Notes under the pieces: generated by a model
The model's database searches: none
What the model was told of the DNA's origin: nothing
Seen by the model: the letters and a program-made list of their open reading frames with translations, nothing else
Source: CAZXDS01 sp964639525
Lineage (GTDB): Bacteria > Bacteroidota > Ignavibacteria > Ignavibacteriales > Melioribacteraceae
NCBI GenBank assembly: GCA_964639525.1
Contig: CAZXDS010000011.1
Location: forward strand, 1-34,631
DNA length: 34,631 nt
Direction: 5' to 3'
Position numbers and translations under genes: made by a program
In this document: piece after piece, positions 1 to 7,301 of the stretch
Layout of the letters: each line of letters starts with the position of its first letter
Position numbering within the stretch: the stretch's first letter is position 1

Positions 1-62
1 TCAGTCGGTAGAGCACATCCTTGGTAAGGATGAGGTCACCGGTTCAATCCCGGTCGTCAGCT
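1..62 (+). tRNA. tRNA-Thr (anticodon GGT), 5' end cut by window
   Basis: The sequence begins inside the D arm. The anticodon stem catcc/ggatg encloses the loop ttGGTaa, giving anticodon GGT, which reads ACC/ACU threonine codons. A T-arm (ccgg-ttcaatc-ccgg) and the 3' acceptor strand cgtcagc follow, with discriminator T at 62. CCA is not encoded. About 11 nt of the 5' end are missing. In Bacteroidota and Chlorobi a tRNA-Thr often precedes tuf or tRNA-Trp/secE, which fits this position. Confidence 0.93.
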
Positions 63-168
63 CAAAAGAAATTTTATTGTATGAAATGGATTTGAGGTTA
101 AATGCTTTTATAATAGCATAAGTGAAATTTTAAAACCTTAATTAAATAGATGTAATTGGAGTGTAAAA

Positions 169-336
169 ATGGCAAAGGCAAAAAACGCAAGACAAAAAGT
201 ACTTTTTGAAAGTACGGCAAAAACCGGATATAGATACGCCACGATGAAAAACAAAAGAAATAATCCGAGCCGTCTTGAATTTATGAAATATGATCCTGTA
301 GTTAGAAAGCACGTTTTATTTAAGGAAACTAAATAG
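169..336 (+). CDS. rpmG: 50S ribosomal protein L33, zinc-free type
   Basis: This 55-residue protein is too short for many ORF callers. It begins MAKAKNARQKV and ends DPVVRKHVLFKETK, the typical L33 C-terminal signature. It has no cysteine, so it is the zinc-independent (C-minus) form. The ATG at 169 follows a GGAG at 158-161. L33 sits near the E site of the large subunit. The gene lies between tRNA-Thr and tRNA-Trp; its stop codon ends only 2 nt before the tRNA-Trp 5' end, so mRNA and tRNA are probably one primary transcript. The 106-bp gap before it has a TATAAT (109-114) in the loop of a small dyad but no good -35 at normal spacing. Confidence 0.96.
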   Translation: MAKAKNARQKVLFESTAKTGYRYATMKNKRNNPSRLEFMKYDPVVRKHVLFKETK

Positions 337-338
337 AT

Positions 339-411
<73 letters not shown>

Positions 412-435
412 CAACTAAAACTATAAAGTGTGGTT

Positions 436-618
436 ATGAAAGAAAAAATAACAAATTTTGTTAATGACGTAGTCAAGGAAATGAAAAAAGTTACCTGGCC
501 TACAAAAGATGAGCTTAAAGAATCGACTTGGGTAGTTATTGTAGTCTGCCTGCTTCTTGCCGGTTTTACTTATTTAATTGATATAGCTCTTACACAAATA
601 TTACAAGGAATATTTTAA
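436..618 (+). CDS. secE: Preprotein translocase subunit SecE
   Basis: A 60-residue protein of the short, single-membrane-span SecE type. The amphipathic N-terminal helix contains the conserved EMKKVTWPTKDEL segment. One transmembrane helix follows (about residues 36-56, STWVVIVVCLLLAGFTYLID). SecE clamps the SecY channel in the inner membrane. The ATG at 436 is preferred; an in-frame GTG at 430 would add only two residues (MV) and has no better ribosome-binding site. The gene follows tRNA-Trp and lies 2 nt before nusG, so the two are almost certainly co-transcribed. Confidence 0.96.
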   Translation: MKEKITNFVNDVVKEMKKVTWPTKDELKESTWVVIVVCLLLAGFTYLIDIALTQILQGIF

Positions 619-620
619 TT

Positions 621-1166
621 TTGGAATCAACAACTTCAAACTGGTATGTTTTAAGAGCTTTTTCCGGGCATGAAAATAAGGTAAAGAATCTTATTGAAGC
701 CAAACTATTGGAAAATGAAGCCCTTAGATCGCGTATATTCGAGGTTTTAGTACCTACCGAAAAAGTTTTTGAAGTGAAAGACGGAAAAAAACGGACTAAA
801 ACGAGAAATTTTTTCCCCGGGTATATTCTGATTAACGCTGAATTGGATAACAAAGCGATTGACTTTTTAATTAATACTCCTTCAGTAATGGGATTTCTTA
901 GTACTGGTAAAAATCCTGTTCCGCTTCAACCTGCGGAAGTTAAAAGAATTGTAGGTCGGATTACGCAAAATGAAGATACAGAGCGAACGGAAACAATATT
1001 TAGAACCGGTGATTATGTTAAAATTGTTGATGGCCCTTTCAATAATTTTTCCGGTTTTGTAGAAGAAGTAAATGAAGAAAAAATGAAAATTAAGGTGATG
1101 GTTTCAATTTTTGGTAGAAACACACCGGTAGAAATAGATTTTTCACAAGCAGAGTTAGAAAAATAA
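621..1166 (+). CDS. nusG: Transcription termination/antitermination factor NusG
   Basis: A 181-residue NusG of normal size. The NGN domain (about residues 1-115) opens with WYVLRAFSGHENKV and contains FFPGYILI. A C-terminal KOW domain (about 125-180) begins GDYVKIVDGPFNNFSG. NusG binds the beta' clamp helices of RNA polymerase and, through KOW, ribosomal S10 or Rho. The start is TTG at 621, because no nearby in-frame ATG leaves the NGN domain intact; an AAGGA lies 11 nt upstream. The start is 2 nt after the secE stop, suggesting translational coupling. Confidence 0.97.
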   Translation: MESTTSNWYVLRAFSGHENKVKNLIEAKLLENEALRSRIFEVLVPTEKVFEVKDGKKRTKTRNFFPGYILINAELDNKAIDFLINTPSVMGFLSTGKNPVPLQPAEVKRIVGRITQNEDTERTETIFRTGDYVKIVDGPFNNFSGFVEEVNEEKMKIKVMVSIFGRNTPVEIDFSQAELEK

Positions 1167-1188
1167 TTTAATAATTGAAGGTATAGTA

Positions 1189-1614
1189 ATGGCAAAGCAA
1201 ATTAGTGGTTATATAAAACTTCAAATTCCCGCGGGGCAAGCAAATCCGTCGCCACCGGTTGGACCTGCTTTAGGTCAAAAGGGCGTTAACATAATGGAGT
1301 TTTGTAAACAATTTAATGCAAAAACTTCAGATAAAGCCGGTTTAATAATTCCGGTTGTAATAACAGTTTATAAGGATAAGTCCTTTTCGTTTATAACTAA
1401 AACTCCGCCAGCGGCAGTTTTAATTAAGAAAACGCTTAATTTAGAAAAGGGTTCTTCAGAACCAAACAAAACAAAAGTAGCCCAAATTACTAGAGAGCAG
1501 TTGCAAGAAATTGCTGAATCTAAAATGCCGGATTTAAATGCAAATGGTATTGATGGCGCTATCAACATGATTGCCGGTACAGCCCGTAGTATGGGTGTTA
1601 CCGTTAAACAATAA
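1189..1614 (+). CDS. rplK: 50S ribosomal protein L11
   Basis: 141 residues, the usual L11 length. The N-terminal domain carries the proline-rich segment ANPSPPVGPALGQKGVN (about residues 18-34), the part that meets thiopeptide antibiotics and EF-G at the GTPase-associated centre. The C-terminal domain binds 23S rRNA helices 43/44. The ATG at 1189 follows a GAAGG. It lies 22 nt after nusG and 34 nt before rplA in the standard L11 operon order. Confidence 0.98.
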   Translation: MAKQISGYIKLQIPAGQANPSPPVGPALGQKGVNIMEFCKQFNAKTSDKAGLIIPVVITVYKDKSFSFITKTPPAAVLIKKTLNLEKGSSEPNKTKVAQITREQLQEIAESKMPDLNANGIDGAINMIAGTARSMGVTVKQ

Positions 1615-1648
1615 TATTTTAGAATAAAAAATTTGAATCGGTAAGATT

Positions 1649-2338
1649 ATGAAATTGTCGAAAAGAATGAAAGAAATAAGAACCAAGGTTGATTTCAAAA
1701 AAGAATACTCTGTTGAGGATGCTATAAAAACGCTTAAAGAAGTTTCGAGCGTTAAATTTACAGAATCACTTGATTGTTCAATTAAACTTGGTGTTGACCC
1801 GAAACACGCCGACCAAATGGTACGTGGAACTGTTTCGCTACCGCATGGAACAGGTAAAAAAGTTTCTGTTCTCGTTTTTACTAGAAGTGAAGACGATGCA
1901 AAAGCCGCTTTGGAAGCCGGTGCCGAATATGCCGGATTTGAAGAGTATATTGAAAAAATCAAGGGCGGTTGGGCTGATGTTGATGTTGTCGTAGCTTCCC
2001 CTGATACTATGTCGGAAGTTGGTAAGTTAGGACGTATTCTCGGACCACGCGGTTTGATGCCAAATCCTAAAAGCGGTACTGTAACTAAAGATGTTGCTAA
2101 TGCCGTTAAAGAGGTTAAAGCCGGTAAAATTGAGTTCAGAGTTGATAAAACGGGAATTATTCACACATCCCTCGGGAAACTTTCTTTTACAGCCGAACAG
2201 CTTACTGATAACGTTCAAACATTTTTAAAAACTATTATTAAACTAAGACCATCTGCCGCTAAAGGGCAATACGTGAGAAGTCTTTATCTTTCAAGTACGA
2301 TGGGACCCGGTTTGGCAATAAGTAAAGACGAAATTTAA
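1649..2338 (+). CDS. rplA: 50S ribosomal protein L1
   Basis: 229 residues, full length. The family segment LGRILGPRGLMPNPKSGTV is present near residues 127-145. L1 forms the mobile stalk at the E site and in many bacteria represses its own rplK-rplA mRNA. No obvious L1 mimic hairpin was recognised upstream here, so that regulation is only inferred from the family. The start is ATG at 1649, 34 nt after rplK. Confidence 0.98.
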   Translation: MKLSKRMKEIRTKVDFKKEYSVEDAIKTLKEVSSVKFTESLDCSIKLGVDPKHADQMVRGTVSLPHGTGKKVSVLVFTRSEDDAKAALEAGAEYAGFEEYIEKIKGGWADVDVVVASPDTMSEVGKLGRILGPRGLMPNPKSGTVTKDVANAVKEVKAGKIEFRVDKTGIIHTSLGKLSFTAEQLTDNVQTFLKTIIKLRPSAAKGQYVRSLYLSSTMGPGLAISKDEI

Positions 2339-2413
2339 AATACAAAGTTTACGCACACTTTAAATAACTAAATTGCTTCAATAAGTCTGTTAAAATTAGA
2401 ATTTAGGATTAGT

Positions 2414-2935
2414 ATGAATAAAACAGAAAAAGCAGAAATTATAGAAAATCTTGTGGGTCTTATAAAAGATTCATCCGCAATTTTTCTTGTAGATTATCAG
2501 AGCATTAATGTTGCCGATATTACTGATTTACGCAGAGAATTTATCAAAGCGGAAGTTAAATACGAGGTTTTCAAAAATACTCTCCTAAAACGAGCTTTTG
2601 ATGAAGTTGGCGGGTATGAAGAGTTTACTTCCCAGTTGAAAGGAATGACCGGTGTTGTTTTTACCGGCGAAAACTATACAGCTCCCGGCAAAATTATCAA
2701 AAAATATTTTGATAAAAATAAGAAATTCTCGTTTAAAGGATGTTATATAGAGTCACAGTTTTACGCTTCTGATAAACTGAATACTCTTGCATCTATGCCT
2801 ACTAAAGAAGAAGTTATGTCCGGAATTGTCGGTAGTATCGCAGCTCCTGCTTCAGGAATAGTTGGTGCAATTAGCGCTGTAATGAGAGATGTTGTTAGTC
2901 TTGTAGATGAGATTAGCAAAAAGAAAGCAGCATAA
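2414..2935 (+). CDS. rplJ: 50S ribosomal protein L10
   Basis: 173 residues, normal for L10. The N-terminal RNA-binding domain contains DLRREFIKAEVKYEVFKNTL. The C-terminal helix, ending EISKKKAA, is the docking platform for L7/L12 dimers. L10 anchors the L12 stalk to L11 and 23S rRNA. A 75-bp gap separates it from rplA, longer than its neighbours. In other bacteria the equivalent leader binds L10-L12 for autoregulation, but no convincing conserved fold is visible here. The start is ATG at 2414. Confidence 0.98.
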   Translation: MNKTEKAEIIENLVGLIKDSSAIFLVDYQSINVADITDLRREFIKAEVKYEVFKNTLLKRAFDEVGGYEEFTSQLKGMTGVVFTGENYTAPGKIIKKYFDKNKKFSFKGCYIESQFYASDKLNTLASMPTKEEVMSGIVGSIAAPASGIVGAISAVMRDVVSLVDEISKKKAA

Positions 2936-2976
2936 AATTAAAAAACAATTAAGTTAAATCATTAGGAGTAAATACA

Positions 2977-3354
2977 ATGTCAGAAAAAATTCAAGAAATT
3001 GTCGACAAAATTAAAGAGCTTACATTAGTAGAAGCCTCAGAATTAAAAACCGCATTAGAAGAAGAATTTGGTGTTAGTGCTGCTGCTCCCGTTATTATGG
3101 GTGGTGCTGTTGCTGGTGGCGAGGCTGCCGCAGAAGAAGAAAAAACTGAATTTGACGTTATCCTATCCAGTTTTGGTGAAAAGAAGATTAATGTTATTAA
3201 AGCTGTTCGCTCTCATACCGGTCTTGGCTTAAAAGAAGCCAAAGAATTGGTTGACAATGCCCCCAAACCTGTTAAAGAAGGTGTTTCTAAAGAAGAAGCC
3301 GAAAAAGTTAAACAGGATTTGGAAGAAGCCGGCGCTACAGTAGAAATTAAATAA
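2977..3354 (+). CDS. rplL: 50S ribosomal protein L7/L12
   Basis: 125 residues. An N-terminal dimerisation helix pair (about 1-35) is followed by an Ala/Gly-rich hinge (about 36-55, including GGAVAGGEAAAEEE). The globular C-terminal domain contains GLGLKEAKELVDNAPK, which recruits translational GTPases. The start is ATG at 2977 with TTAGGAG upstream. The gene is followed by a T-rich stretch and a strong hairpin that separates it from rpoB. Confidence 0.98.
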   Translation: MSEKIQEIVDKIKELTLVEASELKTALEEEFGVSAAAPVIMGGAVAGGEAAAEEEKTEFDVILSSFGEKKINVIKAVRSHTGLGLKEAKELVDNAPKPVKEGVSKEEAEKVKQDLEEAGATVEIK

Positions 3355-3387
3355 TTTTATTTTTTTTCAAATATAGTGATTTTATGG

Positions 3388-3421
3388 AAGTGGTAATGAG
3401 GTTAAAACCGCATTACCACTT
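3388..3421 (+). terminator. Hairpin between rplL and rpoB (attenuator or processing site)
   Basis: A perfect 11-bp inverted repeat, AAGTGGTAATG and CATTACCACTT, encloses aGGTTaaAACCg, whose inner part can pair further. The stem is followed by ttcttgcatttt, which is T-rich but interrupted. The site matches the rplL-rpoB gap where E. coli has a partial terminator and an RNase III site. Whether this hairpin terminates, is cleaved, or both cannot be told from sequence. Confidence 0.75.
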
Positions 3422-3424
3422 TTC

Positions 3425-3454
3425 TTGCATTTTAAAAGCACAAAATTTTACAAT
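3425..3454 (+). promoter_or_regulatory. Weak candidate promoter ahead of rpoB
   Basis: TTGCAT (3425-3430) and TACAAT (3449-3454) are 18 bp apart just downstream of the rplL-rpoB hairpin. The -10 matches five of six consensus bases, but the -35 matches only three. In such AT-rich DNA this could be chance. Confidence 0.25.
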
Positions 3455-3461
3455 TATTTTT

Positions 3462-3468
3462 AGGGAGG
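3462..3468 (+). promoter_or_regulatory. Strong Shine-Dalgarno fixing the rpoB TTG start
   Basis: AGGGAGG lies 6 nt before the TTG at 3475. This strong site supports TTG as the real rpoB start, with no suitable ATG nearby. Confidence 0.85.
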
Positions 3469-3474
3469 CTCGGA

Positions 3475-6400
3475 TTGGAGAATATTAAAAAGAATAAAAA
3501 TAATGGTCGTATTACTTTTTCTTCTATCACTCCTGTAATCGCATATCCAGATCTTTTAAATATACAATTAGAGGCGTTTGAAGATTTTTTACAGTTGAAA
3601 ACACCGCCGAATGAAAGAGAAGATAAGGGATTGCAATCCGTATTTTTAAGGAATTTTCCTATTTTTGACAATAAAGAGTTCTATCGTTTGGACTTTGTTG
3701 ATTATGGCATTGAAAAACCCCGTTATTCTTTACGTGAATGTGAAGAAAGAGGTTTAACATTTAATGCTCCGTTAAAAGCAAAGTTAAGATTATCGACAAA
3801 AGATGATGAAACTGAAGAATATGTTAGTTCTGTTGAACAAGAAGTTTATCTCGGTACTTTACCGTTTATGACAAAAAGCGGCACATTTTTAATAAATGGA
3901 GCTGAAAGAGTAATTGTTAGCCAATTACATAGATCACCTGGAGTTGCATTTTCTCAAACTATTCACCCAAACGGCACTCCAATTTATTCTGCACGTATTA
4001 TTCCTTTTAGAGGTTCTTGGGTTGAATTTGCTACTGATATCAATCACGTAATGTATGTGTATATTGATAGACGTAAAAAGTTTCCATCAACTACCTTACT
4101 TCGTGCTCTTGGTTATGAGACTGATGATGAAATTTTAAATCTTTTCAGTCTTGTTGATGAAATTAAAGTTAAAGATTTAAATGTTAAAGAACATCGCGGG
4201 CGTTTTGTTGCCAATGATATTATTGATATGGCAACGGGTGAAATTTACGCTGCAAAAGATGAAGAACTTGTTGAAGAGACTATCGAAAATATTAAAAATT
4301 CAGAGGTTAAAAGTGTTAATTTAATTACTGAGGATACTACTTTTGAACAAGATTTAATTATAAATACCTTAAAGAAAGATACTTCACAAAACAAAGAAGA
4401 AGCACTGTTTGCTATTTACAGACAACTGCGAACCGGTGAAGCACCTGATGTTGATACTGCACAAGGTTTAATTGACAAATTATTTTTCAACGAAAAAAGA
4501 TATGATCTCGGTGAAGTTGGTCGTTTTAGAATGAACGATAAACTTGGTCTGAAAATACCGTTGGAAGTAAAAATTCTTACTATCGATGATATTATTGCCA
4601 TTATGAGCAGCATAATTCGTTTGAAAGAAGGGAATGTAAATGTTGATGATATTGATCATCTTGGAAATAGAAGAATTAGAACTGTTGGCGAACAATTAAT
4701 GCAGCAGTTTAATATTGGTCTTGCTCGTATGTCAAGAACAATTCGTGAAAGAATGAATATGCGTGATAATGAGAACATGCAGCCTCAGGATTTGGTGAAT
4801 GCAAGAACTATAAGCAGCGTTATTAATGCATTTTTTGGTACAAATGCATTATCTCAATTTATGGATCAAACAAATCCGATTTCGGAGATGACCCATAAAA
4901 GAAGAATTTCAGCATTAGGACCCGGAGGTTTAACACGAGAAAGAGCCGGATTTGAAGTTCGAGATGTTCACTACACACATTATGGACGTTTATGCCCGAT
5001 TGAAACTCCTGAAGGTCCGAATATTGGTCTTATTTCTTCATTGAGTATTTATTCACGCGTTAATAATTATGGGTTTTTAGAAACTCCTTATCGTAAGGTA
5101 GTTGACGGCAAAGTTCACAAACACGTCGATTACCTTAGTGCCGACCAAGAAGATGAATTTACAATTGCTCAGGCTAATGCACCAATTGACGAAAAAGGGC
5201 AATTTTTAAAAGATAGAATTAAATGCCGTTACAAAGGCGAATTTCCAGTTATGAATCCCAAAGATATTCAGTATATGGATGTGGCTCCGGCTCAACTTGT
5301 TAGTGCGGCTGCTGCTCTAATTCCATTTCTTGAACACGATGATGCTAACCGTGCTTTGATGGGTTCTAACATGCAGCGCCAGGCAGTACCGTTGCTTGTT
5401 CCTCAAGCACCATTAGTTGGAACGGGAATGGAATATAAAATTGCACATGATTCAAGAACAATATTTCTTGCCGAAGAAAACGGTATTGTTGAATATGTTG
5501 ATGCAACTAAAATTATTGTTAAATATAATGTTAATCCTGATAGCGAAGAGAGTTTAACGTCATTTGATGATGAAAAAAGGGCAGAATATGAATTAGTGAA
5601 ATTCACGGGTACTAACCAGGAAACATGCTTTAATCAAAAGCCGGTTGTTAAGGTTGGTCAGAAAGTTAAGAAAGGTGATGTACTTGCTGATGGTCCTGCT
5701 ATTCAAGGTGGTGAATTAGCTCTTGGAAGAAACGTTTCGGTTGCCTTTATGCCTTGGCGAGGATATAACTTTGAAGATGCTATTATTATTAGTGAAAGAG
5801 TAGTATCTGAAGATGTATTTACGTCAATTCACATAGAGGAATTTGAATTACCTGTTCGCGAAACAAAACGCGGAGAAGAGGAATTAACGCGTGATATTCC
5901 AAACGTTAGCGAAGAAGCTACAAAAAACTTGGATGAAAACGGAATTATTCGTGAAGGTGCTGAAGTAAAAGAAGGTGATATTTTAATTGGTAAAATTACT
6001 CCAAAGGGCGAAACCGACCCAACACCTGAAGAAAAATTATTGAAAGCAATTTTCGGTGATAAAGCCGGAGACGTAAAAGACGCTTCGTTAAAAGCTCATC
6101 CGGGATTAAAAGGTACAGTAATAAAAACTCGTTTATTTAAACGTAAACGCAGGGATGCTGAATCGAAAAAACAAGAAAAGAAAGACATTGAAAAATTAGA
6201 AATTTCTTATCGTTTAAATAGAGAGAAAAAATATAATAAATTAATTGAAAAATTAAATAAAATTGCTCTTGGGAAAACAACCGTTGGTATTAGAGATTTA
6301 GACGGTTCAATTGTTTTAAGAGCTAATACCATAGTTAAAGAGTCAACTTTTTCTGAAATGGAAGATGTTACTAAATTAGATTCAACTGAAGATTGGTTTA

Positions 6401-7254
6401 AAGATGAAAAAACCAATTCTCTTTTCCATCTGTTATTTAGCAACTACTTTGCGTTGCAAATTGATCTGGAAGAAGATTTCAAGCGGAATAAACTCAACAT
6501 TCAAAGCGGCGATGAACTTCCTCCTGGAATTACTCAATTGGCAAAGGTTTATGTTGCTAAAAAACGTAAATTGTCAGTTGGTGATAAAATGGCCGGACGA
6601 CACGGAAACAAAGGTGTTGTTTCAAAAATTGTACCTGCTGAAGACATGCCGTATCACGAAGACGGTACGCCGGTTGATATAATCCTCAATCCGCTTGGTG
6701 TTCCTTCCCGTATGAATATAGGTCAGTTGTATGAAACCGCACTTGGCTGGGTTGGAAATAATCTTGGTGTTAAATTTGAAACTCCCGTATTTGACGGTGC
6801 TTCATTAGATGATATTATCAAATGGTTAGAAGAAGGAAAGGTTCCGGAAGGCAGTAAAACAGAATTGTATGACGGTAGGACAGGACGAAAATTTGATCAG
6901 AAAATTATGTGCGGTTACATCTATATGTTGAAACTTGGGCACATGATTGATGATAAATTGCACGCCCGTTCAATTGGTCCTTATTCGTTAATTACACAAC
7001 AACCTTTGGGTGGTAAAGCTCAATTTGGTGGTCAAAGATTTGGTGAAATGGAAGTTTGGGCTTTGGAAGGTTATGGAGCAGCCCATACTTTGCAGGAAAT
7101 TTTAACTATTAAGAGTGACGATGTACAGGGTAGAGCAAAAGCCTACGAAGCAATAGTAAAAGGTGAAAATTTTGCAAAACCCAATGTACCTGAATCTTTC
7201 AATGTATTAATTAAAGAATTGAAAGGTCTTGGTTTAGATATAAAAATTAACTAA
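3475..7254 (+). CDS. rpoB: DNA-directed RNA polymerase subunit beta
   Basis: 1259 residues, complete. The rifampicin region is wild type: FMDQ at 462-465, H474 and S479 (E. coli H526 and S531), so rifampicin sensitivity is expected. NFEDA (765-769) supplies the E767-D768 pair near the active site. GDKMAGRHGNKG (from 1036) gives the conserved lysines K1038 and K1046. A Lys/Glu-rich, probably coiled-coil insert spans about residues 880-930, in the region where E. coli also has an insertion. The start is TTG at 3475, backed by AGGGAGG. It is followed 47 nt later by rpoC. Confidence 0.99.
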   Translation: MENIKKNKNNGRITFSSITPVIAYPDLLNIQLEAFEDFLQLKTPPNEREDKGLQSVFLRNFPIFDNKEFYRLDFVDYGIEKPRYSLRECEERGLTFNAPLKAKLRLSTKDDETEEYVSSVEQEVYLGTLPFMTKSGTFLINGAERVIVSQLHRSPGVAFSQTIHPNGTPIYSARIIPFRGSWVEFATDINHVMYVYIDRRKKFPSTTLLRALGYETDDEILNLFSLVDEIKVKDLNVKEHRGRFVANDIIDMATGEIYAAKDEELVEETIENIKNSEVKSVNLITEDTTFEQDLIINTLKKDTSQNKEEALFAIYRQLRTGEAPDVDTAQGLIDKLFFNEKRYDLGEVGRFRMNDKLGLKIPLEVKILTIDDIIAIMSSIIRLKEGNVNVDDIDHLGNRRIRTVGEQLMQQFNIGLARMSRTIRERMNMRDNENMQPQDLVNARTISSVINAFFGTNALSQFMDQTNPISEMTHKRRISALGPGGLTRERAGFEVRDVHYTHYGRLCPIETPEGPNIGLISSLSIYSRVNNYGFLETPYRKVVDGKVHKHVDYLSADQEDEFTIAQANAPIDEKGQFLKDRIKCRYKGEFPVMNPKDIQYMDVAPAQLVSAAAALIPFLEHDDANRALMGSNMQRQAVPLLVPQAPLVGTGMEYKIAHDSRTIFLAEENGIVEYVDATKIIVKYNVNPDSEESLTSFDDEKRAEYELVKFTGTNQETCFNQKPVVKVGQKVKKGDVLADGPAIQGGELALGRNVSVAFMPWRGYNFEDAIIISERVVSEDVFTSIHIEEFELPVRETKRGEEELTRDIPNVSEEATKNLDENGIIREGAEVKEGDILIGKITPKGETDPTPEEKLLKAIFGDKAGDVKDASLKAHPGLKGTVIKTRLFKRKRRDAESKKQEKKDIEKLEISYRLNREKKYNKLIEKLNKIALGKTTVGIRDLDGSIVLRANTIVKESTFSEMEDVTKLDSTEDWFKDEKTNSLFHLLFSNYFALQIDLEEDFKRNKLNIQSGDELPPGITQLAKVYVAKKRKLSVGDKMAGRHGNKGVVSKIVPAEDMPYHEDGTPVDIILNPLGVPSRMNIGQLYETALGWVGNNLGVKFETPVFDGASLDDIIKWLEEGKVPEGSKTELYDGRTGRKFDQKIMCGYIYMLKLGHMIDDKLHARSIGPYSLITQQPLGGKAQFGGQRFGEMEVWALEGYGAAHTLQEILTIKSDDVQGRAKAYEAIVKGENFAKPNVPESFNVLIKELKGLGLDIKIN

Positions 7255-7301
7255 ACCAAAACAATTTGTTAAGGTCACTTAAAAGTTTAAGGAGAATATA
7301 A

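Noticed and set aside
430..435. GTG start for secE two codons upstream of the ATG
   Set aside because: It adds only Met-Val and has no better ribosome-binding site.
1534..1962. 142-codon minus-strand open frame
   Set aside because: It overlaps rplK and rplA completely on the opposite strand and shows no recognisable protein family.
2339..2413. Possible L10-binding autoregulatory leader before rplJ
   Set aside because: The 75-bp gap is of suitable size, but I could not find a convincing kink-turn or conserved hairpin. A covariance search would be needed.
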